A stretch of 64,000 nt of DNA from Sphingomonas populi (GTDB taxonomy: Bacteria; Pseudomonadota; Alphaproteobacteria; Sphingomonadales; Sphingomonadaceae). The stretch lies in contig NZ_SGIS01000008.1 of the NCBI RefSeq assembly GCF_004208535.1, positions 62,001 to 126,000 of the forward strand, given 5' to 3'. Below the pieces are notes generated by a model, which made no database searches, was not told where the DNA came from, and was given only the letters and a program-made list of their open reading frames with translations. The position numbers were made by a program, and so were the translations under genes. This document shows positions 61,245 through 64,000 of the stretch, in pieces (the stretch's first letter is position 1; the number at the start of each line of letters is the position of its first letter).

Positions 61245-61518
61245 GTCGGGCATTCCTCTGATAGTTAGGATTCCCCCTGTCATAATGGCCGGCGATGCGA
61301 TGTGTCGACCGCAAAGCCCGGTTCCAGTGTAGATCGGCGCTGGTGGCGGTGCGGCCCAGCAGGGCGCGGATGCGCCACAGCCGGTCGCGCTATTGCAGAT
61401 CAGCGATTTTTCGAGAGGAAAAGCGGCCTGACGGCTCCCGCCCCAACTTCGGAGTATCAACGTTGATCGGCACCAGGTTCAGTTGAAGCGGCCGTGTTGC
61501 GCGAGTACGCTCGTTGTC

Positions 61519-61992
61519 ATGGACCTGATCGAAGCGACCGATGCAGATTTCGCCATTCTGATTGATGGCAGAGCGCCATGTGCATTGCGTCTTCCACCTG
61601 AAGGCGTGGAGCGATCGGAGGTGCTCACGATGTTAAGAAACCTCGCCAACTCCATTCGCCCCGACTTCTGCCCGGCGAGCTGGATGATGATCGAGGACGG
61701 CGAAGTCGTCGGCCTATGTTCCCTTGTCAGACAGCCCAGCGAGCATGGGCTGGACATCGGGTACGGCGTTTCGCCAAGCAGGCGCCGACGGGGACTCGCG
61801 AGCGCAGCCGTTCGGGCGCTGCTCGAGTGGGGCCGTAATGACCCCCGAGTCTCTTTTGTTCGGGCCGAGACGTCGGTTTCTAATATTCCGTCACAGCGCG
61901 TACTACAGAACAGCGGGTTCGCACCGGTCGGCGAACGCGTGGATGACGAGGACGGCGAGTTGATTTGCTGGCGTGCCGACACTCTCAGCTAG
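61519..61992 (+). CDS. GNAT-family N-acetyltransferase
   Basis: A 157-aa protein with the GNAT core: PASWMMIEDGEVVGLCSLVR (strands 2-4), LDIGYGVSPSRRRRGLASAA with the acetyl-CoA loop R-R-R-G-L-A, and VSNIPSQRVLQNSGFAPVGE near the end. The start at 61519 (MDLIEATDADFAILIDGRAP) is the first ATG in good context; a longer frame goes to 61483. Substrate unknown. Confidence 0.85.
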   Translation: MDLIEATDADFAILIDGRAPCALRLPPEGVERSEVLTMLRNLANSIRPDFCPASWMMIEDGEVVGLCSLVRQPSEHGLDIGYGVSPSRRRRGLASAAVRALLEWGRNDPRVSFVRAETSVSNIPSQRVLQNSGFAPVGERVDDEDGELICWRADTLS

Positions 61993-62122
61993 CGTCTGGT
62001 TTCCACCACCCCCAGACCCACGCCGCCGGCAAAGCCGCCGTCGGCCGGGTCGGCTGCGCCGCCCGCCGTCAGGGCCTGACGCTGCGCTTCGCGCACCGGC
62101 GCGAACGTCGTCGCGCCTGCGC

Positions 62123-63544
62123 CTACGCCGCGCTATCGATCCCCAGCTCCCCCAGTTTCCGATACAACGTAGACCGCCCGATCCCCAGTCGCCTTGCCAC
62201 CTCGGTCATCCGCCCGCGGTAATGGCCGATCGCCAGCCGGATCACGTCCGCCTCGATCTCCTCGAGCGCGCGCAGATTGCCGTCGGGGTGGAACAGCGTC
62301 ACCCCGCCCGAGGTCGCCATCGGCGCCGGCCCCGTCACGCTATGGCGTTGCGCGCCGAGCGCGGCGATCTGCGGGAAATCGGCCGAGGTCAGCGCGGCGC
62401 CGTCGCATAGCACGGCGGCGCGGAACAAGGCGTTCTGGAGCTGGCGGACGTTGCCCGGCCAATCATAATTGCCAAGCAAATCGAGCGCTTCATCGGTGAT
62501 CCCCAAAGGCCGCAACCCGGGCTGCTGCGCGATCCGTGCGAGCAGATGCCGGGCGAGCGCGGGGATGTCACCCGGCCGCTCGCGAAGCGGCGGGATCGTC
62601 ACCTGCACCACGTTCAGCCGGTAATAGAGATCCTCGCGGAACCGCCCGCCCTCGACCTCGTCGATCAGCGTCTTGTTGGTCGCCGCGATCACGCGCACAT
62701 CGACTTCGCGGGCGTGGCGCGCGCCGATCGGCTGGATGTCGCCCGATTGCAGCACGCGCAGCAATTTGACCTGCGCCTCCAGCGGCATCTCGCCGATCTC
62801 GTCTAGGAAGAGCGTCCCGCCATCGGCCTCCTGAAAGCGGCCGATCTTGCGCTCGAACGCGCCGGTGAAGGCCCCGCGCTCATGCCCGAACAGCTCGCTT
62901 TCGACGAGATTGGCGGGGATCGCCCCGCAATTGACGGTAATCATCGGCTTCTTGCCGCGCGGGGACGCGGCGTGGATCGCCTCTGCCACCACTTCCTTGC
63001 CGACTCCGCTCTCGCCTTCCAGCAGCACCGGCACGCGCGCGCGCGCTGCCTTGGCAGCGATGGCGAGTGCCGCCCGGAAATCGGGCGCGGAACCGACGAT
63101 CTCGTCGAACGCGAGCAATGCCGGGATTTTCTCGGTCAACGGGCGCAGTTCACCCGCCGCCTTGCCCGCCACCGCCGCGTCGAGCGCGCCGAGCAGCCGC
63201 TCGGGCGCGAGCGGCTTGACGAGGAAGTCGGTCGCGCCCGCACGCATCGCCGCCACCGCCTGCGCGACCGAGCTGTTGGCGGTGAGCAGCAGCAGCGGCA
63301 GCCCCGGGCGCCGCTTGCGCAATTCGGCGATCAGCACGGTCGGATCGGCATCGGGCGCCCAATGATCGAGCAGGATCGCGTCGAGCTGCATCCCGTCCTG
63401 CGTGCCGAGCGTCGCGATCGCCATCTCGCCATCGTTGGCGAAGATCGCACGCCACCCGCGCCGCGCCGCGATCGCCGCGACGAGACGGCGTTGTGCCGGC
63501 TCGTCGTCGATCAGCATCAGCAGCCGTTGCCCGTTACGCGTCAT
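62123..63544 (-). CDS. Sigma-54-dependent response regulator, NtrC family
   Basis: A 473-aa transcription activator. Receiver domain 1-125 with acidic pair LMLIDDEPA, the probable phosphorylated Asp in [13 protein letters not shown] and Lys in [12 protein letters not shown]+ domain at about 150-380: Walker [21 protein letters not shown], the sigma-54 contact loop GAFTGA in [13 protein letters not shown], Walker [14 protein letters not shown], and [20 protein letters not shown]. Fis-type HTH at the end ([20 protein letters not shown]). No sensor kinase gene is adjacent; targets unknown. Confidence 0.96.
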   Translation of the reverse strand: MTRNGQRLLMLIDDEPAQRRLVAAIAARRGWRAIFANDGEMAIATLGTQDGMQLDAILLDHWAPDADPTVLIAELRKRRPGLPLLLLTANSSVAQAVAAMRAGATDFLVKPLAPERLLGALDAAVAGKAAGELRPLTEKIPALLAFDEIVGSAPDFRAALAIAAKAARARVPVLLEGESGVGKEVVAEAIHAASPRGKKPMITVNCGAIPANLVESELFGHERGAFTGAFERKIGRFQEADGGTLFLDEIGEMPLEAQVKLLRVLQSGDIQPIGARHAREVDVRVIAATNKTLIDEVEGGRFREDLYYRLNVVQVTIPPLRERPGDIPALARHLLARIAQQPGLRPLGITDEALDLLGNYDWPGNVRQLQNALFRAAVLCDGAALTSADFPQIAALGAQRHSVTGPAPMATSGGVTLFHPDGNLRALEEIEADVIRLAIGHYRGRMTEVARRLGIGRSTLYRKLGELGIDSAA

Positions 63545-63684
63545 CCGCCATCCTACAAAAGCCGTTCGAGCAGCTCTCTTAAAGGCGAAGGGTAAAAGCG
63601 GCCTTAAACATGCGCCGCGGGCTTGAGGGACCGGCGGACAACGGCTAAGCGCGAATCAACAATAAGCATTGGGAGATGCGGGGC

Positions 63685-63822
63685 ATGGCCGAAGACGGCG
63701 ACATCAAGGTCCATGAAGCGACCTATCACAAGGTGATCGGCCTGCTGAAATACGGTGCTGCGGCGTGCTTCCTGCTCGCTTTCATCATCATTTATTTCGC
63801 GCTCGCGCCTGCCAGCAAGTGA
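63685..63822 (+). CDS. aa3-type cytochrome c oxidase subunit IV
   Basis: A 45-aa protein: MAEDGDIKVHEATYHKVIGL, then one membrane helix (GAAACFLLAFIIIYFALA). The D-x-x-x-H-x-x-T-Y-x-x-V-I pattern and size fit the bacterial aa3 oxidase subunit IV family (single helix associated with the oxidase core). An ATG three codons earlier is possible. The stop overlaps the pntA GTG (GTGA). Confidence 0.85.
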   Translation: MAEDGDIKVHEATYHKVIGLLKYGAAACFLLAFIIIYFALAPASK

Positions 63823-64000
63823 AAATTTCGGTCCTCAAGGAAAGCGCTCCGGGTGAGCGCCGTGTCGCCGCGACTCAAGAAACGATCAAAAAATTCATCG
63901 CCTTGGGCGCCGAGGTCGCCGTCGAAGCCGGCGCCGGCCTGACCGCCGCGATCGCCGATGCCGATTATGCCGCCGCCGGCGCGAGCGTCGGCGACCGGGC
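63819..64000 (+). CDS. pntA: NAD(P) transhydrogenase subunit alpha (5' end only)
   Basis: The frame runs from the GTG at 63819 past the window edge: MKISVLKESAPGERRVAATQ, then ETIKKFIALGAEVAVEAGAG and LTAAIADADYAAAGASVGDR. This is the N-terminus of the alanine dehydrogenase/PNT alpha domain, which binds NAD(H) in the proton-translocating transhydrogenase. Only 60 residues are visible. Confidence 0.9.
   Translation, partial: MKISVLKESAPGERRVAATQETIKKFIALGAEVAVEAGAGLTAAIADADYAAAGASVGDR

Noticed and set aside
61993..62122. Fragment of a gene on the minus strand (A-P-V-R-E-A-Q-R-Q-A-L-T...)
   Set aside because: About 45 open codons with plausible composition but no start codon, no domain and a stop on both sides; probably chance in GC-rich DNA.

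Overview
The window is one continuous piece of a GC-rich alphaproteobacterial chromosome, most likely Sphingomonas or a close sphingomonad. The reasons are the family mix (STN-TonB receptor with FecR/FecI, DUF1176, DUF3617, DUF1272), an rnhB-ccrM pair with GANTC and TTAAC sites in front of ccrM, a very small aa3 oxidase subunit IV in front of pntA, and dispersed palindromic repeats. I see no tRNA, rRNA, CRISPR array, insertion sequence or integrase.

Layout. 1-4831: surface signalling set on the minus strand (ECF sigma, FecR, STN-TonB receptor, hydrolase lipoprotein cut by the window edge). 5217-8333: chemoreceptor and OprP-type porin. 8564-12915: small envelope genes (SH3 protein, membrane protein, LemA, DUF2207, DUF3617). 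13254-28851: a complete non-flagellar type III secretion system in two divergent operons. The minus operon reads lytic transglycosylase, sctV, C, D, F-like, I, J, K, L, N, O, P. The plus operon reads sctU, a fliO homologue, a split sctQ, sctR, S, T and a small LuxR-type regulator. 29002-37703: a block of candidate substrates. 37867-41112: two esterase-like hydrolases and a DUF1176 protein. 41167-46076: tetR-emrA-emrB-outer membrane factor efflux operon. 46169-48751: glutathione-dependent formaldehyde detoxification. 48800-54329: hexosaminidase, pentapeptide-repeat, GntR, nitroreductase and peptide-transporter genes. 54407-64000: housekeeping genes (glmM, thiD-VOC fusion, rnhB, ccrM, folP, an NtrC-type regulator, cytochrome oxidase subunit IV, pntA).

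The most interesting part is 24376-37703. The substrate block holds a Ca-type self-cleaving (MIIA/DUF1521, NopE1-like) protein; a predicted EssD-type nuclease followed directly by a YezG-type immunity protein; a lysozyme-like protein translationally coupled to a signal-peptide protein; and a large orphan protein translationally coupled to a lipoprotein. Effector plus compartment-matched partner is the usual layout of antibacterial type VI or VII cargo, not of eukaryote-directed type III effectors. No recognisable translocon, tip or gatekeeper gene is present. The units share a palindromic half-site pair (CGATCCGACTA ... TAGTCGGATCG) that could be the operator of the LuxR protein. My working hypothesis is a type III system, carrying a flagellar-type FliO, that delivers or at least exports antibacterial toxins. 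The families are read from sequence; the delivery target is inference.
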